From positions 1 to 46,408 of IMG/VR virus record IMGVR_UViG_3300010392_000294: 46,408 nt of DNA; one strand, written 5' to 3'. The notes under the pieces were generated by a model that was not told where the DNA came from, ran no database searches, and saw only the letters and a list, made by a program, of their open reading frames with translations. The translations under genes were made by a program, and so were the position numbers. Of this stretch, positions 39,785 to 46,408 are shown one piece after another; the first letter of the stretch is position 1; the number at the start of each line of letters is the position of its first letter. This DNA comes from a virus.

Positions 39785-40711
39785 TTACCTTCCCATCAAT
39801 CTGTCGATGACGTCGGTGCCCTCAGACTGACCAGCTTCCCATTGCTTAAAGGCGTCACAACGGTCAGAAACTTCACACCTTTGATTGTAGGCATAGCACT
39901 TACGTTGAGTGGGAACTGCATTATCCATTTCACCCTCTTGCACCTTGTACCAATTGTAGACAAGATCACTCCAAAGTTTTTCTTGGAATTCAGCTGTGAC
40001 AATTGTTCGGATGGAGGTGAATGCATATTTGCCGCTACGAACAGTGACGTTCTCAATAGCTACTGGAACATCACGGAAGGGGGTCATACCTGAGTAAAGC
40101 CAACTGTAAATGGCAAGCTGACGAGCCCACTTATCATTTAACTCCTCAAGAGGGGCACCAGCTTTCTTGTGTGGGGGTAAAGTTTGAAAACCTCTCTTAC
40201 CATATACATAGCCTTGTGTAGGAGATGCACCTGACTTAGAGGCTGAACCTTGAACCTTCCAGTCAACAATAGTACCGTCGGATAATGCAGCATCTGGTTT
40301 ACCCAAAACGGGGACCATATCATCACCGCATACGAGATCGAGTTTCTGTGACATCTCAACAGAGGTGAGACCCTCATCGAGAAGACGCTTGAGCATTCCG
40401 GACCTTTTGTATTCCATAAAAAGAATACGGCCCATAGGAACAGCTGCATCATGATTAACCTCATCGACAGAAGACTTTAACAGTGCCTCAATTTGATGTT
40501 GGGGATCCCCACCTAAACCCAAATGCTCGGCAATCTCGGCTTTCACAAAAGAGTCAAAGGCCGAACCAATAGCTGCTGCTGTTCCTTGAACTGAGTTAGG
40601 CCAAGGGAGACCAGTCATACGCTTGAGATAAAACCTCATGTTACATGACATCATTTCCTCGAGGCTGCTGGGGCTGAGATAGTTGGGCTGAGCTAGTACA
40701 GGAAGTTTCAT
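39785..40711 (-). CDS. Cas4/RecB-like PD-(D/E)XK nuclease
   Basis: 308 residues, ATGA overlap with the methylase gene. Core motif GKPDAALSDGTIVDWKV gives Asp140, Asp150 and Lys152, followed by QLAIYSWL (the conserved Gln/Tyr helix). An N-terminal Cys23 (MMSCNMRFYL) plus three C-terminal Cys (KCYAYNQRCEVSDRC) match the four-Cys Fe-S pattern of Cas4 and AddB. A 5'-3' or 3'-5' exonuclease for recombination and end processing is likely. Confidence 0.85.
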   Translation of the reverse strand: MKLPVLAQPNYLSPSSLEEMMSCNMRFYLKRMTGLPWPNSVQGTAAAIGSAFDSFVKAEIAEHLGLGGDPQHQIEALLKSSVDEVNHDAAVPMGRILFMEYKRSGMLKRLLDEGLTSVEMSQKLDLVCGDDMVPVLGKPDAALSDGTIVDWKVQGSASKSGASPTQGYVYGKRGFQTLPPHKKAGAPLEELNDKWARQLAIYSWLYSGMTPFRDVPVAIENVTVRSGKYAFTSIRTIVTAEFQEKLWSDLVYNWYKVQEGEMDNAVPTQRKCYAYNQRCEVSDRCDAFKQWEAGQSEGTDVIDRLMGR

Positions 40712-41436
40712 GCTTTTCTCCTCTTGATGTGTAAGCGTTCACTGTTGTCTTTTGCGGAGTTTTGTCGACCCTTTTGAGTGATGATTCGAACTTCATCCCA
40801 CTCTACATCGGGTATTTCTGTGTGGTGTGAGACAATTAAGTTACAGTGAGTGTGTCTTCTCACAAAACTTTTGATGTCGAGTGTCCGATCATTGTACCCT
40901 GTTGTATTTTCATAGTCAGGATCAATATAAATATTAGATATGTTAAGAGTTTTATGGTTAAGATTATCCCTTGAGGCCTCAACAATTTTAACTCTCCGTG
41001 TTTCAAGCAGACCTGCACGCCACTTCTTTTCAGAGAAGGAATCTCTAAACCCCGGATGCACCCATTGATTTCCCATTATGCCAACAGGCTTGCCTCTAAA
41101 CGCCTCTCGTTGAAGGGCGAGGAAGGTATAGGCAAACTCAATTGGACTAACAGGCACGGGAACTTCAACAGCATACCTCACCCAACCCTCATAATCCAAG
41201 AGTCGATTAACTGGACCCCCCGCAATGTCCAATGAAAACTCTTTAACAGCTTCCCAGAACCTACCCCAAGGTCCCATGTCAATGAGAGTTACAGGTTTAC
41301 CAATATAAGCAGAGACTGCAGCAGAACCGCAGCAACCCTCCACAAAAGGTAGATTCCAATAATCTGTGCCGAAGCTTTGAAGAGCTCTCTGAATGTCAGC
41401 AGCATATCTCTGCTTGCTTCCTTGGTATGTAATCAT
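40708..41436 (-). CDS. D12-class adenine DNA methyltransferase (Dam-like)
   Basis: 242 residues; I use the ATG at 41436, just after the upstream stop and with AAGG upstream. TYQGSKQRY resembles the Dam N-terminal Gly-Ser-Lys box, FVEGCCGSAA the SAM-binding motif, and YIDPDYENTTGY (172-175 DPDY) the catalytic DPPY-x3-TT-x-Y. The second Pro of DPPY is Asp here, which is uncommon and may affect activity. Possibly protects phage DNA from host nucleases; target site unknown. Confidence 0.75.
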   Translation of the reverse strand: MITYQGSKQRYAADIQRALQSFGTDYWNLPFVEGCCGSAAVSAYIGKPVTLIDMGPWGRFWEAVKEFSLDIAGGPVNRLLDYEGWVRYAVEVPVPVSPIEFAYTFLALQREAFRGKPVGIMGNQWVHPGFRDSFSEKKWRAGLLETRRVKIVEASRDNLNHKTLNISNIYIDPDYENTTGYNDRTLDIKSFVRRHTHCNLIVSHHTEIPDVEWDEVRIITQKGRQNSAKDNSERLHIKRRKA

Positions 41437-41437
41437 C

Positions 41438-41818
41438 TCAGAATCCCTTCGGTTTGATGATCTTACTCCCACCGGTGGCATAAGCTTTCCAGTTGGGTGC
41501 TCCGTACAGGAGAGTAAATTGATCTACAGCCGTTAAGACGTAGATCAAGCAGCCTGCTCTATCCATATTCATAAACTTTTCCATTTGACGGGGGCTGAGT
41601 CCGCCATTCTTTTCTCTAGCACGGGCAGGTGTCTTCAACTCCACCCATCTCTGGGGGTGTGAGAGTCGGGAGATAAACATGTCAGGAAGCCCAGATTGAA
41701 ACTTGTTGCCGTGAATGTTTTGAACGAACCACCCTTTGTACTCAAGGTGCTCCTTGATCTTCTCATAGAGAGCGGTCTCAGGGTTTTTTGAACGACCTCT
41801 GGGCTCCCTAAAATGCAT
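41438..41818 (-). CDS. VRR-NUC nuclease
   Basis: 126 residues. Pattern: ETALYEKIKEHLEYKGW, then HGNKFQSGLPDMFI (catalytic Asp), WVELKT (Glu-x-Lys) and LSPRQ (Gln), the compact VRR-NUC fold found alone in phages. These enzymes cut branched or 5'-flap DNA. TGATG one-base overlap with the previous stop. Neighbours the Dam-like and Cas4-like genes, so part of DNA repair/recombination. Confidence 0.85.
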   Translation of the reverse strand: MHFREPRGRSKNPETALYEKIKEHLEYKGWFVQNIHGNKFQSGLPDMFISRLSHPQRWVELKTPARAREKNGGLSPRQMEKFMNMDRAGCLIYVLTAVDQFTLLYGAPNWKAYATGGSKIIKPKGF

Positions 41819-42294
41819 CAGTAACCCTCTTCCATAACACGACCGCGTTCTGATTTAAACCTTGGACGCTTGTACCACATCTCTCTAACATCACGTTGAC
41901 GAACTCTAATTACTTTAAAATCAGAGTGGTATGGTGAAGTGGCTTGGAGAGCCTTCCAAGATTTTCCCGTTCGTTGATTGAGAATCATCATCAACTGACG
42001 TATGACGGGGAGCATCTCTTCATCCCACCAAGTAAGAGCCTCCTTGATCGACTTGGGGTACCATGGCTCAAAAAGCCAAGACTCAATATATTTTGGGTCA
42101 ATCCCACAATTTACTAGATACCTTGATCCGTCTGTCACTTTCTGATGTAACTCCATAACTAGCTTTTCTTTTCGAGGCTTGTTGTGGAGTCTCTCCTGCT
42201 TCTTCCTTGGAATTACTTGCTCGTAACCGATCCGCCCGTTCGGTGAGAACCCGCTCGATACGTCGTAGGCTTTCCTGCTGTTGACCTTTGCCAC
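41818..42294 (-). CDS. Hypothetical protein overlapping the upstream gene
   Basis: 158 residues with a GTG start at 42294 behind AAGGAG. The first 66 codons lie inside the upstream gene in another frame (197-base overlap). Basic and aromatic, with YIESWLFEPWYPKSIKEALT and a basic C terminus (KRPRFKSERGR). A shorter start at 42156 lacks a ribosome site. Could be a DNA-binding replication partner. No family recognised. Confidence 0.6.
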   Translation of the reverse strand: MAKVNSRKAYDVSSGFSPNGRIGYEQVIPRKKQERLHNKPRKEKLVMELHQKVTDGSRYLVNCGIDPKYIESWLFEPWYPKSIKEALTWWDEEMLPVIRQLMMILNQRTGKSWKALQATSPYHSDFKVIRVRQRDVREMWYKRPRFKSERGRVMEEGY

Positions 42295-42493
42295 GTTTTA
42301 GCTCCTTGATATGCTGTTCGTAAGCGTAAATGGACTCTGCGAAGAACTCTAGTATAGCCTCCCTAGGATTTGCTGAGGGATGTTTTCTTGCAATCCTACC
42401 GAGTGCAAATGCGAAGGCCTTTGCTTGGTCTGATGTTGAGTTAGCAAGAAACCAGAGATAGTATCCCTCAAAATCAACTTCATGGTTTGACAT
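42098..42493 (-). CDS. Hypothetical protein with charged coiled-coil tail
   Basis: 131 residues from the ATG at 42493 behind GGAGG, overlapping the ligase stop by 14 bases. The first 60 residues are a compact helical domain (GYYLWFLANSTSDQAKAFAF); the remainder is very charged and probably disordered or coiled coil. Its C-terminal part overlaps the next gene. Confidence 0.6.
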   Translation of the reverse strand: MSNHEVDFEGYYLWFLANSTSDQAKAFAFALGRIARKHPSANPREAILEFFAESIYAYEQHIKELKRGKGQQQESLRRIERVLTERADRLRASNSKEEAGETPQQASKRKASYGVTSESDRRIKVSSKLWD

Positions 42494-43427
42494 CCTTGTC
42501 CTCCCGAAACCTGACGAGTTTGGGTTGCCTAGGCAAATCTTTCATGCCATCGGGTTTGTACTCTACTTCCACACAACAACCTTGAAGTTTATGTCTCTGT
42601 TCCCACACTTCCCTCTTACGAGCATCCGTCCATCCGACCCCAAAACCAACTCCATACTCTCTACCCTGTTCATCCCTAACCCGTAGTGATCCAGCAGTTC
42701 CAGCAAGAGAATAATCATCTTTCTTGAAGGAACGGTGGGCCCTGCCATCCAATAGTTTTGGAGGCTCAACACCATCCCTTCGTTTTTTCGCCTCAACAAC
42801 TTCAAGGAGAATAGCATCACACCGCTCGAATCTTGTATGCCGGAAACAATCGTTCTCCCTAGCAGTGAGGCGTCCATACTTGTAGTAAGCATTTGGATCA
42901 CGAGTGACGATGCCCTCATGTCCGGCAGAAATTGATCGGTCGAAAAGGATTTGAGCTTGTCCGACATCTACTAACATCTCCTGATAGACAGGTTGAATGA
43001 ACTCATGGGACAGGGATTCCATCATCCTCTTATAAGTGTTATAGCGGTAGAAGTACCTCAAACCGTTGCCACCTGTTGTAAACACTTTTAGAGGTAGACA
43101 ATCAAACACAAACATAGTCATGCAACCAATGTCGGCTGCGTGGGATCGAGTGATTGATTGACTGTCAGTAAACTCTCCCGAGGGATCAAACAGCTCTCCC
43201 ATAAACACCATGTCCTTGAGATCAAGAAGAGGTGCTAGACGCTTGCGTAGAAATCTATTCGGGTGTAATATGAGATTACGAGAATAGAGTTCACCGTTGA
43301 ATGTGAAACAGTATGAGCCGTCTATCTTAAACGACCCAAAACGAGGGTAGTTAAGAGTCTCCAGCCCGGGCGAGCCAGCTTTACCTGACGGAAACTTCAT
43401 CACCTCTCTGCGTGGGTAGTTAGTCAT
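42480..43427 (-). CDS. ATP-dependent DNA ligase
   Basis: 315 residues. Nucleotidyltransferase motif I FKIDGSY places the nucleophile Lys34. Further on come MGELFD (motif IIIa-like), FVFDCL (motif III), GHEGIVTRDP (motif IV, about 169-178) and a C-terminal OB-like part ending near VEVEYKPDGM. It is a compact phage-type ligase without an N-terminal DNA-binding domain. It seals nicks at replication and repair. Confidence 0.85.
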   Translation of the reverse strand: MTNYPRREVMKFPSGKAGSPGLETLNYPRFGSFKIDGSYCFTFNGELYSRNLILHPNRFLRKRLAPLLDLKDMVFMGELFDPSGEFTDSQSITRSHAADIGCMTMFVFDCLPLKVFTTGGNGLRYFYRYNTYKRMMESLSHEFIQPVYQEMLVDVGQAQILFDRSISAGHEGIVTRDPNAYYKYGRLTARENDCFRHTRFERCDAILLEVVEAKKRRDGVEPPKLLDGRAHRSFKKDDYSLAGTAGSLRVRDEQGREYGVGFGVGWTDARKREVWEQRHKLQGCCVEVEYKPDGMKDLPRQPKLVRFREDKDVKP

Positions 43428-43668
43428 CTTCCCGACTCATCCTTTCTCGGTAAGCTTTCATCAAGCTTCGCCCTCTTGGATGTCGCATAAACTTGAGCAC
43501 GAGTTCATTGAGTTGGATATCACACTCCTTGCAAACAGCTCTGAAGTTTCCTCCATCCGAGCAAACTTGCCACTGTTGACTTGCAGGTTTACCGCATCTT
43601 ACACATGGGCGAGAAATGATACCCCTGAGGGTATACGGTTTTCTTCGTCTTTTTGGCCACATAATCAT
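43420..43668 (-). CDS. Zinc-binding miniprotein
   Basis: 82 residues, ATGA overlap with the HAD gene. PCVRCGKP and VCKECD form two CxxC pairs about 24 residues apart, with QVCSDGG between. Basic ends on both sides (WPKRRRKPYTLR, RHPRGRSLMKAYRER). Resembles single zinc-ribbon domains that bind DNA or help a nuclease. Lies between the phosphatase and the ligase. Confidence 0.75.
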   Translation of the reverse strand: MIMWPKRRRKPYTLRGIISRPCVRCGKPASQQWQVCSDGGNFRAVCKECDIQLNELVLKFMRHPRGRSLMKAYRERMSREDD

Positions 43669-44078
43669 TGTTCTGTGTCCGTGATGGGCTTGATACTATG
43701 AAGACGATTGCGAAGATCGCACATCACTCCTGTCCACCTTACAACAGCATGACCCTTGTGCCACATAAGAGGAACACCGATTGAGCGATCATCAATCACA
43801 AAGTCTGCATGAACCTTAGGACTGTCGGTCCACTCATGCTGTGAAGGATTTTCGTTCACAAAGTCAGGAGTAAATCCTCGTTCCTTGAGCCACGCTGTAG
43901 CCTCATCAAGATATTTGCGTTGCAACTTATTGCCCCGCATTGTATAGAGGATAATGGTGTGTCCGTCAGCTTGAAGTTGTTTGAGATATCGTAAAGCATC
44001 TGGCACTTCGTCGCCAATCTCAGGAAAGGCATGAGTTACAATAGTGCCATCGAAGTCTACTGCGATTGTTACCTTCAC
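43665..44078 (-). CDS. HAD-family hydrolase (nucleotidase/phosphatase)
   Basis: 137 residues with a GTG start at 44078 (GTGA overlap with the polymerase stop). Motif I AVDFDGTI has the Asp-x-Asp pair at residues 8 and 10, motif II is in IILYTMRG, and motif IV in FVIDDRSIG. Size and motifs fit small phage HAD phosphatases, including 3'-phosphatase-type enzymes and nucleotidases. Next to polymerase and ligase it may clean DNA or RNA ends. Confidence 0.8.
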   Translation of the reverse strand: MKVTIAVDFDGTIVTHAFPEIGDEVPDALRYLKQLQADGHTIILYTMRGNKLQRKYLDEATAWLKERGFTPDFVNENPSQHEWTDSPKVHADFVIDDRSIGVPLMWHKGHAVVRWTGVMCDLRNRLHSIKPITDTEQ

Positions 44079-46285
44079 TTGTCACCCCACGTCTTCATCT
44101 TGTCCCACTCCCAAACGAGAAGGGGGATTACTTTCTTGAAACGTTCCACTACACGCTCCTTGATGTTGCGAGTATCCACCGTGCCATCAGTCACTGTGAG
44201 AAGCTCATCATGCATGTTATACACCCGAACCCTCCAAGAATGCACACCAACAGGTTGTTCTTTCCAGAGAGCTAGTTGAAACTCTTTTGTGATTTCACCT
44301 CCCGGGGATTGAATGACATGGTTGCAAGCAGCTCGCATGTTTGTGGCTTGGAGTCCGAAAGCAGCTGCATAGAGGGCGGACTGAATTGCCCCAAGGGCTG
44401 ATTGAGTTCCTCGCTCAACTCGTCTAACAACTCTTGCATTCTTGATTTTAGTATCTGCTCGAATCTCTTCTGGTGGGTTGTTGGCAAGCCTAAACAACAC
44501 CCTACAAATTTCATTCTCAAGGTTAAAGTACCTTCTGAAACCGAGGACAGACTCGATATACTCAGCTGGTTCATGCCACTGCACCTCCGTACCTAAGCCA
44601 CCGGGCTGCCTCATAGAGCAGAAACTCATGGCCAGTTCTTCTCGTTGACGGAACAGATCCGGGTATTTAGCATACCCACGTTGTTGAGCTTCTGCGGTCT
44701 CATCTTCTTCAAGACCGAGTACATCACCCAACTTCTTAGTTTCAGCACCAAACAGGAGAGCGAAGTCGCCTCCTTTAACCTTATTGTATTTATTATCAGG
44801 ATCATCTTTTTTGCTCTTCTCGAGCATCATCCCCTCATAGTCAATATTGTACCAAATTTCTCCCATTAAAGCGTGAAAGCTTTTGCCTGTGAGTAAGTCT
44901 GCATTAAGTGCCTCATCAGGAAACACTGCAGCCATGATACTAACCTCATAAGAATCAGCATCCCCACCCCATAGTTCCTCATATTCACGAGCAAACACAA
45001 AACATGATCGAATCTCTTTGTCTCGGGGAATACCTTGAGGGTTGATTGACCCTGACTTACCACTATCTTCTTCACCCCCTCCAGACTGTCGATTAGATTT
45101 TGTACCAATAACTTTGAATTCGGGGTGAAAACGAGGAGCTTCGAGCAATCGACTGAGTAGTGTGAATCTATACCTACCCTTCCGAGCTTCAAGAACTAAC
45201 TCACACCTACGCCGAAGTTCCTCGTTAGGTGTGTGTTTAATTAAAGCCTCGAGTGTGACTTTTTCTGTGTTCTTGAAGACTAGCTTTTCAGCTTTACTCA
45301 AATGAGGCTCAAGCCACCGCTGCACAGCCTCCGGTGCTCTAGGTGCAGCTTTAGCCATCTGTAAGTATTTAGGTAACAACTCTCTAACCCGATCATGGTC
45401 GATCTCAAACCCACGCCATCGGGTTGCACCCAAAGCACAGGCTAGCTCACTATCTGTGTCGCCACCTTTCTCCTCTGGAAAACCTACCTTATGGAGTTTA
45501 CGGGTGAGATCAACATCTTTCCACGCATAGTAACGAGCTTGCTCATTGGCGTGCCATTGACCGATATGATCTGAGATCACAAACCGCCAAGGAGTTTCTC
45601 CATGTTGACCGTAAGGCAACCATGCTCGCTCAGTTGGTTTCATATATTTGGGAATGGGCCAATCGGCTTTATCCTCACCCAAAATATCTGAGCCAAGAGC
45701 ACGAAGACTTGTACTCCCACTAAAATCTAAGTAAACATCCTTAAGCCCCGGCAACTCTTTTTCAGTCTCATAATCTTTTGAAGGTCGAGTTTTCCAACGG
45801 TACCCCTCAGAAGATTTACTGAAACAAATTTCGGGCAGATTAATCTCTTGTCTAAGTACCTCAGCTAATTTCTCTGCAGCGATCTCAGGTACGCGTCGAA
45901 TACTGATAGACTTGCGATTCATAACATACTGATACTTACCGCGACGGGCGGCCAGCATGAGATCTAATGCCGACTTGGGCCGCAAACAAAACTCGCTAGG
46001 GTTCATTGCCTCGATGTCAGCCACCACTTGCTCAGAGGGTAAACCTCGATACCCACCCGCATGTAAAACCTTTAAAATATTATAGATTTTTGTGAGGTGA
46101 AACCAGTCAAACACGAGGTTAAATCCACACACATCTTGTGTGCAGATATACTCGATCAGCTCGATAGTCTTTTCGATCGGTTCGTGGAAGATTTCATGGA
46201 GAATAATCTCACCGTCGTCCTCTGCATACTGCAAGAGCACCATTGGTCCTGTGAAACCTACAGTTTCAGAGTCGAGATAGATCAT
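44075..46285 (-). CDS. Family A DNA polymerase with 3'-5' exonuclease
   Basis: 736 residues from the ATG at 46285 behind GGAGAC; a longer frame would run back through the tRNA and is not real. The exonuclease has LDSETVG (Asp5, Glu7), GFNLVFDWFHL and YYAWKDVDLT, so proofreading looks intact. The polymerase part has motif A GDADSYEVSI (about 441-450), motif B KVKGGDFALLFGA (about 502-514) and motif C MHDELL (about 691-696). The O-helix positions usually held by Phe/Tyr and Tyr are Phe508 and Phe512. No 5' nuclease domain. Replicative polymerase. Confidence 0.9.
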   Translation of the reverse strand: MIYLDSETVGFTGPMVLLQYAEDDGEIILHEIFHEPIEKTIELIEYICTQDVCGFNLVFDWFHLTKIYNILKVLHAGGYRGLPSEQVVADIEAMNPSEFCLRPKSALDLMLAARRGKYQYVMNRKSISIRRVPEIAAEKLAEVLRQEINLPEICFSKSSEGYRWKTRPSKDYETEKELPGLKDVYLDFSGSTSLRALGSDILGEDKADWPIPKYMKPTERAWLPYGQHGETPWRFVISDHIGQWHANEQARYYAWKDVDLTRKLHKVGFPEEKGGDTDSELACALGATRWRGFEIDHDRVRELLPKYLQMAKAAPRAPEAVQRWLEPHLSKAEKLVFKNTEKVTLEALIKHTPNEELRRRCELVLEARKGRYRFTLLSRLLEAPRFHPEFKVIGTKSNRQSGGGEEDSGKSGSINPQGIPRDKEIRSCFVFAREYEELWGGDADSYEVSIMAAVFPDEALNADLLTGKSFHALMGEIWYNIDYEGMMLEKSKKDDPDNKYNKVKGGDFALLFGAETKKLGDVLGLEEDETAEAQQRGYAKYPDLFRQREELAMSFCSMRQPGGLGTEVQWHEPAEYIESVLGFRRYFNLENEICRVLFRLANNPPEEIRADTKIKNARVVRRVERGTQSALGAIQSALYAAAFGLQATNMRAACNHVIQSPGGEITKEFQLALWKEQPVGVHSWRVRVYNMHDELLTVTDGTVDTRNIKERVVERFKKVIPLLVWEWDKMKTWGDK

Positions 46286-46408
46286 GACTGTCTCCTTAAT
46301 ACCCGCGATGGGACTCGAACCCACACTTGACGGATTTTAAATCCATTGCCTCTGCCGATTGGGCTACGCGGGCACCTCATTCAGATGTCTTTCTTCTCGT
46401 TGCGAGCA
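46282..46408. repeat. Terminal direct repeat, right copy
   Basis: Exact second copy of bases 1-127. It contains a duplicate of the tRNA (46300-46373) and the upstream part of the polymerase gene. It should be trimmed once, giving a 46,281-bp circle. Confidence 0.9.
46300..46373 (-). tRNA. Duplicate of the UAA tRNA in the closure overlap
   Basis: Identical to the tRNA at 19-92. It appears twice only because the sequence ends overlap by 127 bases; the molecule carries one copy. Confidence 0.85.

Noticed and set aside
39598-40093. Plus-strand frames of 70 and 126 codons
   Set aside because: Antisense to the zinc miniprotein and the Cas4/RecB-like gene; both of those have motifs and ribosome sites.
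46286-46324. Longer start of the polymerase reading back into the tRNA
   Set aside because: The ATG at 46285 has a good ribosome site, while the extension is translated tRNA sequence.
1-46408. CRISPR array or insertion sequence
   Set aside because: I found no regularly spaced long repeats with unique spacers and no transposase; the 11-bp array at 8887-9022 is too short-period for a CRISPR.

Overview
The window is one complete circular (or circularly permuted) map of a tailed double-stranded DNA bacteriophage. The first 127 bases are repeated exactly as the last 127 (46282-46408), so the non-redundant length is 46,281 bp and the ends are an arbitrary cut inside an operon. Shine-Dalgarno sites, sigma70-type promoters and intrinsic terminators indicate a bacterial host that I cannot identify. 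The gene set fits a short-tailed phage (podovirus-like): terminase, portal, scaffold, capsid, head-tail adaptor, a P22 gp10-like tail stabiliser and a giant ejection-type protein, with no sheath, tail tube or tape measure. I see no integrase, ParA or recognisable lysogeny repressor.

Transcription is bipolar. Everything diverges from a regulatory island at about 10.43-10.84 kb and converges at about 36.585 kb. The leftward unit reads from 10427 down to 1, continues across the cut, and ends at 36589. Its first part (10.4-4.1 kb) holds small unknown early genes, a ParB-like regulator, at least three promoters, three intrinsic terminators and a 368-bp non-coding block with 11-bp phased repeats. 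Next come an SF2/SNF2-type helicase, a P-loop kinase, a DnaQ-like exonuclease, a small protein with the Acb2/Tad1 hairpin signature (candidate cyclic-nucleotide sponge against CBASS/Thoeris immunity) and a tRNA with anticodon UAA. Beyond the cut lies the replication and repair module: family A DNA polymerase, HAD phosphatase, zinc-ribbon proteins, ATP-dependent DNA ligase, VRR-NUC nuclease, Dam-like methylase, a Cas4/RecB-like nuclease and an AEP primase-SF3 helicase.

The rightward unit starts at a near-consensus promoter (10643-10671). It runs through a terminase pair, a methyltransferase-like gene, four small membrane or lipoprotein genes (possible lysis or envelope cassette), portal, scaffold, capsid, a run of tail/fibre genes and ejection-type coiled-coil proteins. 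The fibre region includes a LamG plus PhoD-like phosphatase protein, a 1015-residue Ig-like repeat protein and a tail collar domain. The run ends in a 1305-residue protein with a zincin protease motif.

The most unusual signals are: a terminator-hairpin-ribosome-site cassette present twice with compensatory base changes; the phased repeat array near a ParB-like gene that has no ParA partner; a tRNA-Leu(UAA)-like gene without the long variable arm; the Acb2-like gene; a tail-propeller gene that appears split by a LamG domain; and several tiny genes (38-56 codons) fitted tightly between larger ones.
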